64,000 nt of DNA from Yanghanlia caeni (lineage in GTDB: Bacteria > Pseudomonadota > Gammaproteobacteria > Burkholderiales > Burkholderiaceae_B), in NCBI GenBank assembly GCA_030733815.1, contig JAUZQE010000010.1, forward strand, positions 1 through 64,000. The letters run 5' to 3'. A model generated the notes under the pieces. That model did no database searches, was not told the DNA's origin, and was given only the letters and a program-made list of their open reading frames with translations. A program made the translations under genes and the position numbers. Below, one piece after another: positions 8,111 to 17,638 of this stretch (position 1 is the first letter of the stretch; each line of letters starts with the position of its first letter).

Positions 8111-10282
8111 TCATTTTCCTGCAGCGTCAGTTGCCAGCAATACGCCATGAGCCTCAGAGGCCAGTACCTGCCAGCCTTGCGCGCGCAGGGCGTCTTCATC
8201 CAGATGCTTCACCAGCTCCCGATTCAGCATCAACATGCAGGCGTCATGTCGACGCAGGGCATCCCTCAGCCGTTCTGACGGCGGCAAAGGGCAGGGCGTG
8301 GCGTCGCATTCCAGCAGACCGCGATAGCGGCCGGGGCCGAACCAGTCGCCGATCACCGTTCCGTTGAAGAAGTAAATGCCGTTCTCGAAGCCAACCTGAA
8401 CAAGCCGGTGGCCGAAGGCGTCTGCGTTCCTGTTGGCCTGTTGATACAGGGAATAGCCGGGACGTGTGGCGAGAACCGTTTCCGCGTTCATGAACTCGCG
8501 ACCATGCTTCAGGCCGCGATCCGCCAGGTAGAGCACGCACGCGGCCAGCACCAGCATGGCGGCCAGGCCGCTTCCAGTGCAGTTCACGCCTTTTCCCGTG
8601 GAAGCTGAATCGCCTCTTGTGGATGCTCTACCGTCCATTGCGGGGCCCAGTATGCGTCTCGCGGAGGCTGTAATACCGCTATGCCGAAGTCGTGCCGTGC
8701 ACCAGCGCGCGGCCTCCCAGAGGAAATGCAGGCTCAGAAAGCAGCCGACTCCGTATATGGGAGCAAGGTAGCGCGGTACCTGCGTCACGAAAAACCAGAA
8801 AAACAGGTAGCCGATGAATACCGCCTGAAGTACCCGTATTCCCGCTGAAACCCTGCGCAGAAAAAGTCCTGCGAGTGCAGGCAGCCAGGGCAGTACGCCA
8901 GCTGCCAGCATGGCGGCGGGTAAGCGGACGGGGTTGCGTCCGACGCCGTAAGAAGCCTGTTCCGCGTGCTGCCCCGCCAGATCGACTTCGTCCCAAAGGA
9001 AGTAACCGAATACGGAGGCACCGGCGGGGTGGGCAGGGTCGCCCGAAACGACATAGTTGCGCACGTACCAGAGGCTGCCTGCGAAAACAACTGCCACGCC
9101 GTAGACGACTGCAGCATGCAGAGAGGCAGCAAAGCGTGAGGCCGCACTTTTGCGGAAAGGATCGCTTGCACGCGCCCAGGCACCACTTTCGCTCGATGAC
9201 CTGCCCGTATGCAGCCACGCCGCTGTCATGACCAGCACGCCCAGGCCTGCTGCGTACACCACGCCAAAATACTTGATGCCGCAGGCAGCGCCCGCGAGCA
9301 GTCCGGCCAACGCCCAATGGAACCGGCAGAGGCGCTTCTGCCACATGGCGGCCATCTGGTCCGACCGGGGGCGATCCATCACGACCGCGATCGCAAGCGC
9401 GGCTGCCCAGCAGTAGAGTGCGAGGGCGTTGTCGACGTAGGCAAACCCCAGCGTGCTCTTTACTGGCCCGATCATGAAGAGCAGCAGGCCCGCGAGCAGT
9501 CCGGGAATCCCGCTGTCCAGGTAGCGGTGGGATGCGCTCCACAGCCCCAGGGCAATCACGAACAGGGGAAGCGTGGCGAAGGTTTGAGCGAGGATTTCGG
9601 CCAGACCGAAATGCCATAGCCCGTCGTCGGCGGGCGAGCCGATCCAGGGCTGCATGCCTTCTCCTAGCATCATTCCCAGTGAGAAGAGCATGTTCCCGTG
9701 CTGGGGAAACAGGGGAAAGCGCAGGTACTCGTTCAGCACGATGGCCCCGTGCCCAAGATAATGGCGGGCGATGGGAAGTTGATACATCGTGTCGTCCCAG
9801 TGGCCCGGAGGGTGCAGGGAAACGGCAATGCACAGAAGAAAGATCACGCCCAGCGCAGCGTACTCCGGCAAAAGTTCACGGCGACCCGGCAAAAGGTTAC
9901 GGGGAAAATAATGCAGCTGGGGCTTTCTGCTGCCTCCCATGTGTTCGCCCATACGTTCGGCGGTCGCGGCACCGGATGTCGTCGGCGTGCGTGTCGCCCG
10001 CTTCGCGGCGGCCAGATGGCCCATCAAGCCAACAGCCAGCAGCAGCCCCCCGAAACTGGCCACTGCCAACGGCGTCAACCAGCCCATCATGCCCAGGCCG
10101 GCCAGTGTTAGCATGTTGAGCAGCATGCCGACGCAGATCGTAAAAAAAGCTGTCGAATGCCCGGGCATGAACGCCTTGTCAGACGTACAAGCGACTGCCC
10201 GCATCAGCCCGCCGCCGACGACAGCGCAGTGCAGGATGAACGCAATGGATATCAGCGTGGCGGCTATGGGTACGGCAAGCAT
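8111..10282 (-). CDS. polytopic membrane protein, probable GT-C glycosyltransferase
   Basis: A protein of about 723 residues with roughly ten or more membrane spans and an early periplasmic loop reading HPPGHWDDTMYQLPIARHYL. The paired acidic residues (DD) after the first spans and the long polytopic layout are hallmarks of GT-C transferases (ArnT/PMT-like), which use polyprenyl-phosphate sugars. A charged cytoplasmic insert lies near residues 375-390. The start is uncertain: ATG 10282 is used, while an in-frame GTG at 10291 is also possible and neither has a good ribosome site. It is divergent from the GT2 at 10357, which could make its lipid-linked donor. The acceptor is unknown. Confidence 0.7.
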   Translation of the reverse strand: MLAVPIAATLISIAFILHCAVVGGGLMRAVACTSDKAFMPGHSTAFFTICVGMLLNMLTLAGLGMMGWLTPLAVASFGGLLLAVGLMGHLAAAKRATRTPTTSGAATAERMGEHMGGSRKPQLHYFPRNLLPGRRELLPEYAALGVIFLLCIAVSLHPPGHWDDTMYQLPIARHYLGHGAIVLNEYLRFPLFPQHGNMLFSLGMMLGEGMQPWIGSPADDGLWHFGLAEILAQTFATLPLFVIALGLWSASHRYLDSGIPGLLAGLLLFMIGPVKSTLGFAYVDNALALYCWAAALAIAVVMDRPRSDQMAAMWQKRLCRFHWALAGLLAGAACGIKYFGVVYAAGLGVLVMTAAWLHTGRSSSESGAWARASDPFRKSAASRFAASLHAAVVYGVAVVFAGSLWYVRNYVVSGDPAHPAGASVFGYFLWDEVDLAGQHAEQASYGVGRNPVRLPAAMLAAGVLPWLPALAGLFLRRVSAGIRVLQAVFIGYLFFWFFVTQVPRYLAPIYGVGCFLSLHFLWEAARWCTARLRHSGITASARRILGPAMDGRASTRGDSASTGKGVNCTGSGLAAMLVLAACVLYLADRGLKHGREFMNAETVLATRPGYSLYQQANRNADAFGHRLVQVGFENGIYFFNGTVIGDWFGPGRYRGLLECDATPCPLPPSERLRDALRRHDACMLMLNRELVKHLDEDALRAQGWQVLASEAHGVLLATDAAGK

Positions 10283-10356
10283 GATTTTCACGGCATGAAA
10301 ACACCATTCTTGCCGGTCCCCTCTTACAATTCAAGCGACAATTCTTCCGCCGGAAC

Positions 10357-11331
10357 ATGACCCCCACTTCCCCGCGAATTGCGATCATCCTGCCCGCCTA
10401 CAACGAAGCGGCCACCGTTGCAGCCACCATTCGCAGCTTTCATGCTGCGCTGCCCGAGGCGCAGATCGTGGTGGTCAACAACAATTCGCGTGACGACACG
10501 GCCGCCATCGCCGAGCGCACGCTGGCCGAGCTTGGCGCCGACGGCCGTGTGCTGAACGAAGGCAGGCAGGGCAAGGGCAACGCGGTGCGGCGCGCCTTCC
10601 TGGAAGTGGATGCCGACATCTACGTGATGTCCGACGCCGATCTCACCTACCCTTCCGATCGCATTCACGATCTCATACGCCCGATTCTGGATGGCACCGC
10701 CGACATGGTGGTGGGTGACCGTCATAGCGGCGGTCACTACGCGGCCGAGAACAAGCGGGCGCTGCACGGTTTTGGCAATCAGCTGGTGCAGCGGCTGGTG
10801 AACTGGCTGTTCGGTGCGAAACTGGTCGACATCATGAGCGGTTATCGCGCGTTCAATCGCAGCTTCGTCAAGACCTACCCCATTCTTGTGGAAGGCTTCC
10901 AGATCGAAACCGACATGACGCTGCACGCGCTGAACCGGCGCATGCGCATCGTCGAGATCCCCGTCGAATACAAGGATCGCCCCGAGGGCAGCTTCTCGAA
11001 GCTGAATACCGTTTCCGACGGCCTGCGCGTCATCTCAACCATCGTGCGCATCCTGCGCCATTACCGTCCCCTGTTCTTCTTCGGCGTCATGAGTGGCATC
11101 TTCGGTGTGTCCGGCCTCATTGCTGTGACGCCCGTTCTGGAAGAATGGCTGCAGATGCAGTACATCACCCGCATTCCGCTGGCCGTGCTCGCAGCGTCGC
11201 TCGAAGTGGTGGCATTCCTGCTGCTTGCGGTGGGCATCATTCTGGATTCGCTCAGCCACCACGAAAAGCATCGTGCCGAACTTCACTACCTGCGCGTCTA
11301 CGGCGACAGGGGTGACGACCGGGCCGACTGA
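10357..11331 (+). CDS. family 2 glycosyltransferase, polyprenyl-phosphate sugar synthase type
   Basis: A 324-residue GT2 resembling DPM1/GtrB-type enzymes that load a sugar onto undecaprenyl phosphate at the inner membrane. The GT-A domain is clear: IILPAYNEAATV at the start, the DXD-type motif in VMSDADLTYPSD (about residues 90-101), and the acceptor region IMSGYRAFNRSFVKTYPI. Two C-terminal membrane helices follow (about 230-255 and 270-295), as in GtrB. It shares a short divergent intergenic region with the GT-C gene. With GtrA (7673) this makes a plausible sugar-flip and transfer system. Confidence 0.88.
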   Translation: MTPTSPRIAIILPAYNEAATVAATIRSFHAALPEAQIVVVNNNSRDDTAAIAERTLAELGADGRVLNEGRQGKGNAVRRAFLEVDADIYVMSDADLTYPSDRIHDLIRPILDGTADMVVGDRHSGGHYAAENKRALHGFGNQLVQRLVNWLFGAKLVDIMSGYRAFNRSFVKTYPILVEGFQIETDMTLHALNRRMRIVEIPVEYKDRPEGSFSKLNTVSDGLRVISTIVRILRHYRPLFFFGVMSGIFGVSGLIAVTPVLEEWLQMQYITRIPLAVLAASLEVVAFLLLAVGIILDSLSHHEKHRAELHYLRVYGDRGDDRAD

Positions 11332-11396
11332 GGCGGACTTGCCAACTCTCAACGCTTCGCCCCAACGCTGTCATCTATGGACATCCTACGTCCTAT

Positions 11397-11411
11397 AACC
11401 TAATATAGGTT
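11397..11411. promoter_or_regulatory. palindromic candidate operator of the FadR-type regulator
   Basis: AACCTA and TAGGTT form a perfect dyad around a 3-nt centre, overlapping a second dyad CCTATA (11392-11397) / TATAGG (11404-11409). It lies about 90 bp upstream of the regulator start, where FadR/GntR proteins often autoregulate. Confidence 0.45.
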
Positions 11412-11497
11412 CACACTATTCAACGATGCAGGTCGGTCGCCACCTGGTTTAGAGTCGAATTCGTCCATGTCCACATACATACAAAGGGGTAATTCGA

Positions 11498-12250
11498 ATG
11501 ACCAGCCATACGCTTGCTGACCCGGCGCAGGCATCCGATCTCTACATTGGCATGCCTGCCAACCTTCCCAAGCATGTGGCCGACAAGCTCATGCAGATGG
11601 TGACGTCCGGGGCGCTGAAACCGGGTGGGCGGCTCCCCACTGAAGCGCAGTTGGCCGCCACGTTCGGGGTGAGCCGCAACGTCCTGCGCGAGGCCGTTGC
11701 CTCATTGCGGTCACGCGGCATACTGGAAACCCGTCGGGGCATCGGCACGTTCGTGAGCGAAACGGCCCTTCATGCCTCGTTCTCCGTGGATCCCGACGAC
11801 CTGCTAGAGCCGCAGACCGTCACCCACATCTACCAGCTGCGCCTGGAAGTGGAATCCGGGGCGGCCGCCATCGCCGCCCAGCAGCGCACGGAAGAGCAGC
11901 TCGCCCGCCTGGAACAGGCGCTCGTCCGCGTCAACGATTCCGCACCCAACTGGGAAGAAGGCGCGGAAAGCGCCGTGGATTTTCACGTCGAGATCGCGCG
12001 GGCAACCAATAACCCGTATTTCGAACAGCTCATGGCGCATCTGCGGGGCGTCATTCACAAGGCGGTGCGCACGCTGCGCTATTCGTCTGACGGCACGAGC
12101 CGGACGGCGCAGGTGGAAGCCGAGCACCGCGCCATCTTCGAAGCCATACGCCAACGCGATGCCGACGCCGCGCGTACAGCCATGCGCGCTCACCTGCAGA
12201 GTGGCATGTACAACTACCAGCGGCTTTTCCGGGAGGGCAAGCGGCCATGA
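11498..12250 (+). CDS. FadR-subfamily GntR transcriptional regulator
   Basis: A 250-residue regulator. The N-terminal winged helix (about residues 25-90) carries GGRLPTEAQLAATFGVSRNV and the wing ETRRGIGTFV. The C-terminal FCD domain is all-helical and keeps its metal-binding histidines (HVEIARATNNPYF, HLRGVIHKAV and AEHRAIFEAI), so it should sense a small acid or sugar acid. AAGGGG upstream supports ATG 11498. The gene that normally follows such a regulator is missing: immediately downstream only a scrap of a hydrolase remains (12297-12401), so the regulator may be an orphan left by a deletion. Confidence 0.9.
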   Translation: MTSHTLADPAQASDLYIGMPANLPKHVADKLMQMVTSGALKPGGRLPTEAQLAATFGVSRNVLREAVASLRSRGILETRRGIGTFVSETALHASFSVDPDDLLEPQTVTHIYQLRLEVESGAAAIAAQQRTEEQLARLEQALVRVNDSAPNWEEGAESAVDFHVEIARATNNPYFEQLMAHLRGVIHKAVRTLRYSSDGTSRTAQVEAEHRAIFEAIRQRDADAARTAMRAHLQSGMYNYQRLFREGKRP

Positions 12251-12296
12251 GTGCGACGATCACGGTTTTTCACGGGGGCGTCGTCGCGCCGGGGTG

Positions 12297-12401
12297 TCCA
12301 TCTACCCCCGCACCGGCCATACCGTAAACCTGGAAGAACCGCTGCGTTTCAATCTGGAACTGGAGTCCTTTCTGGCAGCGGTGCGGGCCGGCACGTGGTA
12401 A
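12297..12401 (+). pseudogene. C-terminal remnant of an alpha/beta hydrolase
   Basis: About 34 in-frame codons read YPRTGHTVNLEEP and end FLAAVRAGTW before a TAA. This is the typical end of alpha/beta hydrolases, where the histidine of GHTVNLEEP completes the catalytic triad. The rest of the gene, including the nucleophile elbow, is absent. A 26-codon reading frame begins with ATG 12247 overlapping the regulator's stop, so a deletion seems to have joined the start of one gene to the end of another. The scrap overlaps, on the other strand, the last codons of the O-antigen ligase gene. Confidence 0.6.
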
Positions 12402-13707
12402 TGCGGTTGCTGCGTTCCCGCATCCGCATCGCACCCCACATCACGGCCACCGCAACCACGTAGAACATGATGCCGTTGTTCCGGCGCAGGATCACCTGCG
12501 TGAGGCTGAAGAACACGTAGGATGCGCAGACGGCCGCGCCGCAGTAGGCCAGCACGCTCACTACGATGTCGGAATCGCGCAGGCGGCGGCAGAACCCGGT
12601 GAGGGGCACGAAGTACACCGCCAGCAGCGCCAGCAGCCCCGGCAGGCCCTGGAACGCCAGGGCCTGCAGGTAGGAATTGTGCAGATTGTCGGTGAACTTG
12701 AGCGCCACCGGGTTCAGCTCGCCGCTTGCCACGCGCTCGGCGATACGTGCGTCGTAGGCGTCCATGTTCCAGCCCAGCAGCGGCCGTTCCGGAATATTCA
12801 GCAGGGCGCCTTTCCACATCACGAAGCGCGCGCCCAGCGAGGTATCGGCCTCGCCCTTCATGTAGAGTTCGATGTCCTGTGTGGCGGCGTCGTAGCGTTT
12901 CCGCAGGCGGCTGTCGGGCTGGCTGAACAACACGGCTGCCAGAACCCCGATGACTGCGATTGCCCCTAGCGTCCATTTCAGGTTGCGCCGGTTGAGGAAG
13001 GCGATGGCATACAGCGCCACCAGCACCGGCAGGGCCACCCAGCTGCCGCGGCTGCCCGATGCGATGATGCTGTAGACGCTGCTGGCCATGCCCATGGCGA
13101 ACGCCGCCCACCACAGGTGCCTGCGGCCGGGCGGCAGCTGCACTGCCCATTGCATGCCCGCCGCGCAGAACGCACCGAAAACCAGTGCGATGTTGCCGAA
13201 GTGAATGATGTTCAGGAAGCCCTCTGCGCGTTCCAGCCCCACGAAATGCAGCTGCCAGGCGGCAACCCCTGCCGACGATACGACCCCGACCACAATCCCG
13301 GCCCACATCCATCGCAGAGCGAAATGTACGTGCAGCAGCATCCACAATAGCCAAACCGCCAATGCTGCGCGCAGAGGCTGGTCAAGATCCTTGAAATCAT
13401 TTCCCAGCCAGGCGGCACTCAACAACGAAATGATGAAGTATCCGAGGAACGCCCACGCCAGCCACCAGTCTTCTTTTGAAAGATGTATTGATCGCCGGGA
13501 ACAGCGGTACGAGGGCAGCCAGGCATACCCGATCGCCAGGATGAACAGGATGGCCGCCCCGTAAGAGTACCCGGACCGGACAGCAAACAGCAGGCCAAAA
13601 AAGAGACTGACACCGAGACTGCAGATTCCGGATGCTCGCTCCGTGTGCAGGTCGTCTGACGTATTTTGGGGAGTGTTCGGCGGAGGGTGAGGTACGGCTG
13701 GCGGCAT
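12349..13707 (-). CDS. waaL: O-antigen ligase family protein (WaaL/Wzy-type)
   Basis: A 452-residue inner-membrane protein with about twelve spans and a large periplasmic loop (about residues 270-350) containing the ligase signature NLHNSYLQ. An SRGSW motif lies after the central spans, as in WaaL. It should join undecaprenyl-linked O-polysaccharide to lipid A-core; a Wzy polymerase role cannot be excluded, but the ABC-type export genes nearby favour a ligase. ATG 13707 has GGAG six bases upstream; an in-frame GTG at 13719 is an alternative. It is the last gene of the leftward rfbDAC operon. Its final ~18 codons run over the hydrolase remnant, so the C-terminus may be a recent acquisition. 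Confidence 0.82.
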   Translation of the reverse strand: MPPAVPHPPPNTPQNTSDDLHTERASGICSLGVSLFFGLLFAVRSGYSYGAAILFILAIGYAWLPSYRCSRRSIHLSKEDWWLAWAFLGYFIISLLSAAWLGNDFKDLDQPLRAALAVWLLWMLLHVHFALRWMWAGIVVGVVSSAGVAAWQLHFVGLERAEGFLNIIHFGNIALVFGAFCAAGMQWAVQLPPGRRHLWWAAFAMGMASSVYSIIASGSRGSWVALPVLVALYAIAFLNRRNLKWTLGAIAVIGVLAAVLFSQPDSRLRKRYDAATQDIELYMKGEADTSLGARFVMWKGALLNIPERPLLGWNMDAYDARIAERVASGELNPVALKFTDNLHNSYLQALAFQGLPGLLALLAVYFVPLTGFCRRLRDSDIVVSVLAYCGAAVCASYVFFSLTQVILRRNNGIMFYVVAVAVMWGAMRMRERSNRITTCRPAPLPERTPVPD

Positions 13708-13727
13708 GAACGGCTCCACTCCTGAAT

Positions 13728-14273
13728 TCAGGCAAAAACGTCAGCCTGAAGGAAGGCAGTGCCCTTCATGTCTTTGGCGGAAAGCACGGGTTCGCCCTGA
13801 ATCGGCCATTCGATGGCCAGCGTGGGGTCGTTCCAGATGATGCAGCGCTCGTGCTGCGGCGCGTAGTAATCGGTGGTCTTGTACAGGAACTCCGCCACGT
13901 CGCTCAGCACCACGAACCCGTGGCCGAACCCTTCCGGCACCCACAACTGCTTCTTGTTCTCGGCGCTGAGGATGGCGCCCACCCACTTGCCGAAGGTGGG
14001 CGAGCTGCGGCGCAGGTCGACCGCCACGTCGAAGACTTCGCCCACTGCCACGCGCACCAGCTTGCCCTGGGGCTGCTGGATCTGGTAGTGCAGCCCGCGC
14101 AGCACGTTGCGCACCGAACGGGAATGGTTGTCCTGCACGAAAGTGACGGAGCGCCCCACCGCCTCGTCGAAGCGGGCCTGGTTGAAGCTCTCGAAAAAAA
14201 AGCCCCGTTCGTCGCCGAAAATCCTGGGCTCGAAGAGGATGACGTCGGGAATGGCCAGTCGCGTGGCGTTCAT
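13728..14273 (-). CDS. rfbC: dTDP-4-dehydrorhamnose 3,5-epimerase
   Basis: A 181-residue cupin-type epimerase that converts dTDP-4-keto-6-deoxyglucose to dTDP-4-keto-rhamnose, third step of dTDP-L-rhamnose synthesis. Diagnostic segments are present: EPRIFGDERGFFFESFN, VQDNHSRSVRNVLRGLHYQ with the catalytic His, and WVPEGFGHGFVVLSD. Length is standard. It lies 21 bp after rfbA in a leftward operon and 20 bp before the ligase gene. Confidence 0.97.
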   Translation of the reverse strand: MNATRLAIPDVILFEPRIFGDERGFFFESFNQARFDEAVGRSVTFVQDNHSRSVRNVLRGLHYQIQQPQGKLVRVAVGEVFDVAVDLRRSSPTFGKWVGAILSAENKKQLWVPEGFGHGFVVLSDVAEFLYKTTDYYAPQHERCIIWNDPTLAIEWPIQGEPVLSAKDMKGTAFLQADVFA

Positions 14274-14294
14274 GTTGCAGTTCCAGTAAAACAG

Positions 14295-15179
14295 TCAGAC
14301 GATGCGCTCTTTCAGCAGACGCATCAGGTACTGCCCGTAGCCGTTCTTCAGCAGCGGCTGTGCCAGCTTTTCAAGCTGTGCGGCGTCGATCCAGCCACGG
14401 CGCCAGGCGAGCTCCTCGGGGCAGGCCACCTTCAGGCCCTGGCGGTGTTCCAGGGTGGCGATAAACTGCCCTGCCTGCAGCAGCGATTCATGCGTGCCTG
14501 TGTCGAGCCAGGCATAGCCGCGGCCCATGATCTCGACATTGAGTGCACCCTGTTCCAGATACAGCTGGTTCAGGTCGGTGATTTCCAGCTCGCCGCGCGC
14601 CGAGGGCTTCAGGCTGCGGGCCATGTCCACCACCTGGTGGTCGTAGAAATACAACCCGGTAACCGCGTAGCTGGATTTCGGCCTGGCTGGCTTTTCTTCC
14701 AGCGAAAGTACCTTGCCGTCAGCGTCGAATTCCGCCACCCCGTAGCGTTCCGGGTCGTGTACGTGATAGGCGAACACGGTGGCGCCTTCCTCGCGATCAC
14801 AGGCATTGCGCAGCAGCTTCTCGAAGTCGTGCCCGTAGAAGATGTTGTCGCCCAGCACCAGCGCAGAGGGACTGGAACCCACGAAACTGGCGCCGATGAT
14901 GAAAGCCTGCGCAAGCCCATCGGGCGAGGGCTGCACGGCATACTGCAGGTTCACGCCCCACTGGCTGCCGTCGCCCAGCAGCTGTTCGAACCGGGGGGTG
15001 TCCTGCGGCGTGGAAATCAGCAGAATGTCGCGTATGCCGGCCAGCATCAGCGTGGACAGCGGGTAATATACCATGGGCTTGTCGTACACCGGCAGCAGCT
15101 GTTTGCTGACCGCCAGCGTGGCGGGGTGCAGGCGCGTGCCGGAGCCGCCGGCCAGGATGATGCCTTTGCGTGTCGTCAT
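14295..15179 (-). CDS. rfbA: glucose-1-phosphate thymidylyltransferase
   Basis: A 294-residue nucleotidyltransferase making dTDP-glucose from dTTP and glucose-1-phosphate, first step of the rhamnose pathway. It shows the nucleotide-binding GGSGTRL (11-17), [12 protein letters not shown] and [10 protein letters not shown]. The start is ATG 15179, which gives the usual N-terminus; an in-frame TTG at 15203 overlapping the rfbD stop would add eight residues and was rejected. It is 13 bp downstream of rfbD. Confidence 0.97.
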   Translation of the reverse strand: MTTRKGIILAGGSGTRLHPATLAVSKQLLPVYDKPMVYYPLSTLMLAGIRDILLISTPQDTPRFEQLLGDGSQWGVNLQYAVQPSPDGLAQAFIIGASFVGSSPSALVLGDNIFYGHDFEKLLRNACDREEGATVFAYHVHDPERYGVAEFDADGKVLSLEEKPARPKSSYAVTGLYFYDHQVVDMARSLKPSARGELEITDLNQLYLEQGALNVEIMGRGYAWLDTGTHESLLQAGQFIATLEHRQGLKVACPEELAWRRGWIDAAQLEKLAQPLLKNGYGQYLMRLLKERIV

Positions 15180-15192
15180 GTCGGTGAGTCGG

Positions 15193-16086
15193 TTATTTTT
15201 CAAGTAATTCCGTCAGCATGCGGTCGACGCCCATGCGCCAGTCCGGCAGGTGCAGGCCGAATGCGTTGCGCAGCTTGTGTGTGTCCAGCCGCGAGTTCGC
15301 TGGCCGCCGGGCTGGCGTGGGGAATTCGCTGGTGGGCACGGCCTGAATGGCGTCGTCGGCCACCTTCACCGGCACGCCCGCGGCCCGCGCCCGCGCGATA
15401 ACGTGGCGGGCATACCCGTGCCAGTTCGTCTCGCCCGCCGCCACCGCATGGTAGGTGCCTGCAAACGCCTCATCGTTCATTACAGCACGAAGGGCGTGGC
15501 TGGTAATGTCGGCCAAAAGGTCGGCCCCTGTGGGCGCGCCGAACTGGTCGTCGATCACCTTCAGCGCATCGCGCTCCTGCGCCAGCTTCAGCATGGTCTT
15601 TGCAAAATTGCCGCCCCGTGCCGCATAGACCCAGGACGTGCGGAAGATGAGGTGGCGGCAGCCCGACGCCCGGATGTTCTCTTCGCCGGCCAGCTTGCTG
15701 CGGCCGTATTCGTTCACCGGGTTGGTGGGGGAGTCTTCGCGCCAGGGTGTGACGCCGGTGCCATCGAAGACGTAGTCGGTGGAATAGTGCACCAGCCAGG
15801 CGCCCAGGCCGGCGACGGCTTCGGCCAGCACCCCCGGGGTGACGGCGTTCACCTCACTGGCTACCTGCGGTTCCGATTCGGCCTTGTCGACCGCTGTGTA
15901 GGCGGCGGCGTTCACGATCACATCGGGTGCCAGTGCGCGCACCGTGGCCGCGACATCCGACGGGCGGGTGAAATCGGCGCAGGGCTGATCGTGCGTGCCG
16001 AGCGCGATCACCTCGCCCAGGGGCGCCAGGCTGCGCTGCAGTTCCCAGCCGAGCTGGCCGTTTTTGCCGAACAGAAGAATTCTCAT
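15193..16086 (-). CDS. rfbD: dTDP-4-dehydrorhamnose reductase
   Basis: A 297-residue short-chain-type reductase producing dTDP-L-rhamnose with NAD(P)H. It begins with the Rossmann motif GKNGQLG (6-12) and shows [11 protein letters not shown] and the catalytic YGRSKLAGE (Tyr-X3-Lys). The ATG at 16086 is chosen because it begins the conserved [10 protein letters not shown]; the open frame extends 46 codons further without homology. It heads the leftward rfbD-rfbA-rfbC-waaL operon. The dehydratase rfbB, needed for the second step, is not in the window and must be elsewhere. Confidence 0.96.
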   Translation of the reverse strand: MRILLFGKNGQLGWELQRSLAPLGEVIALGTHDQPCADFTRPSDVAATVRALAPDVIVNAAAYTAVDKAESEPQVASEVNAVTPGVLAEAVAGLGAWLVHYSTDYVFDGTGVTPWREDSPTNPVNEYGRSKLAGEENIRASGCRHLIFRTSWVYAARGGNFAKTMLKLAQERDALKVIDDQFGAPTGADLLADITSHALRAVMNDEAFAGTYHAVAAGETNWHGYARHVIARARAAGVPVKVADDAIQAVPTSEFPTPARRPANSRLDTHKLRNAFGLHLPDWRMGVDRMLTELLEK

Positions 16087-16216
16087 GACGACCTTGATGA
16101 AGGTGCTATGCCCGTGTAGCGTCCTGCCCGTAATCGTAACATTGGCCGCGGTGCCTGACGGATCGACGGCCGCGCAAGCCGCGTTGCCGATGTTCTGTAC
16201 CTGTGCCGGCGATACA

Positions 16217-17638
16217 ATGAGCACGCATACGGCTGTCCGTCCTTTCCCAACCTTAACGATGCCTCAGCTCAACTATTCTCCAACATTCGCTGAGCGTTAC
16301 CCGATCGCCTTCATCGCGGGAGTTACAGATTTCCTGCTGATCGTTGCGGGCAGCTATGTGGCGCACTGGCTGCGGTTCAACGACTGGTTCATGCTCGATC
16401 ACTACCTGGTCGCGACACTGGTAATCGCGCTTGTGATCGTGATCTGTCAGTTTGCGTTGGGTACCTATCTGTCCTGGCGGGGCCGTCATTTATGGGCCCA
16501 GCTGGGGCGTATGTTCGTCGGGTGGCTGCTGGCGCTGGCAGTGGTCGCGAGTATTGCCGTGTTGTTGAAAGTGGCCGAAAACTATTCGCGCATCTGGCTC
16601 ATCAGCACGTTGGCCGTCGCGCTTGCGTTCGTCACCGTGTTCCGCGTCTCGGTCCATGTTTTCCTCCGGCAGCTGCGCATCCACGGAAGGAACCTCAAGC
16701 AGGTGCTCGTGGTGGAACTGCAGAATGCTGCTGCACCCGTACGGGCGATGCTTGACGAACTTCCCGAACATGGCTTCGCAATTACATGTTTCCTGCCGCT
16801 GGGCAACGACGACGCCTGGTACGACACATTGCGGCAGAAGGTGGTGGCGACCGCCGTGCATGAGGTCTGGCTGTGCCTGCCGCTCAATCAGGGTGAGGCG
16901 ATCAAACAGGTGATGTATGCCCTCAGGCACCAGACGGTCGACGTTCGCTACATACCGGATCTGGGGGATCTTCCCTTGCTGAACCATCGCATCAGCCATA
17001 TAGGCGGCCTGTACACGCTTGACATCTCGCGCAGCCCTATGGAAGGGCCAGCGCGCGTGATCAAGCGGCTGGAAGACCTGATCCTGGGTGCGATCATCAG
17101 CGTTCTGATGCTGCCGGTGTGTGCTGTGATTGCTGTCGCCATCAAGCTGACCAGCAAAGGGCCGGTCATATTCAAGCAATACCGAATGGGCATCAATGGC
17201 AGGCGCTTCAAGGTGTACAAGTTCCGTTCGATGGAGGTGCACGAAGAAGAATCCGGCCAGGTCACGCAGGCCCGCTTCGGTGATCCGCGTATAACGAAAC
17301 TGGGCGCTTTCCTTCGGCGCACCAGTCTTGATGAACTGCCCCAGTTCTACAACGTGCTCCAGGGCCGCATGTCGATCGTGGGGCCGCGTCCCCATGCACT
17401 GGCGCACAACGAGTACTACAAGGATCTTGTCGAATCCTACATGCAGAGGCACAAGGTCAAGCCGGGCATTACGGGATGGGCACAGGTAAACGGCTTGCGC
17501 GGTGAAACCGACACGCTTGAGAAAATGGAACGGCGCGTGCAGTACGACCTCTGGTACATCGACAACTGGTCGTTGTGGCTCGATCTCAAGATCATTGCCC
17601 TCACGGTATGGAAAGGCTTCATAAATGAGCAGCCCTGA
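16217..17638 (+). CDS. undecaprenyl-phosphate sugar phosphotransferase (WcaJ/WbaP-type polyisoprenylphosphate hexose-1-P transferase)
   Basis: A protein of about 473 residues with four or five N-terminal membrane segments, a CoA-binding-like central domain and a C-terminal bacterial sugar transferase domain. The catalytic domain holds KGPVIFKQYRMGINGRRFKVYKF and the DELPQFYNVLQGRMSIVGPRP signature. It starts lipid-linked glycan synthesis by moving hexose-1-phosphate from a UDP-sugar to undecaprenyl phosphate. ATG 16217 is used; ATG 16259 would shorten it by 14 residues, and neither has a clear ribosome site. It diverges from rfbD and leads the rightward export operon. Confidence 0.92.
   Translation: MSTHTAVRPFPTLTMPQLNYSPTFAERYPIAFIAGVTDFLLIVAGSYVAHWLRFNDWFMLDHYLVATLVIALVIVICQFALGTYLSWRGRHLWAQLGRMFVGWLLALAVVASIAVLLKVAENYSRIWLISTLAVALAFVTVFRVSVHVFLRQLRIHGRNLKQVLVVELQNAAAPVRAMLDELPEHGFAITCFLPLGNDDAWYDTLRQKVVATAVHEVWLCLPLNQGEAIKQVMYALRHQTVDVRYIPDLGDLPLLNHRISHIGGLYTLDISRSPMEGPARVIKRLEDLILGAIISVLMLPVCAVIAVAIKLTSKGPVIFKQYRMGINGRRFKVYKFRSMEVHEEESGQVTQARFGDPRITKLGAFLRRTSLDELPQFYNVLQGRMSIVGPRPHALAHNEYYKDLVESYMQRHKVKPGITGWAQVNGLRGETDTLEKMERRVQYDLWYIDNWSLWLDLKIIALTVWKGFINEQP

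Noticed and set aside
13851-15401. 516-codon plus-strand frame across rfbC and rfbA
   Set aside because: It crosses two well-defined genes on the other strand and has no recognisable domain.
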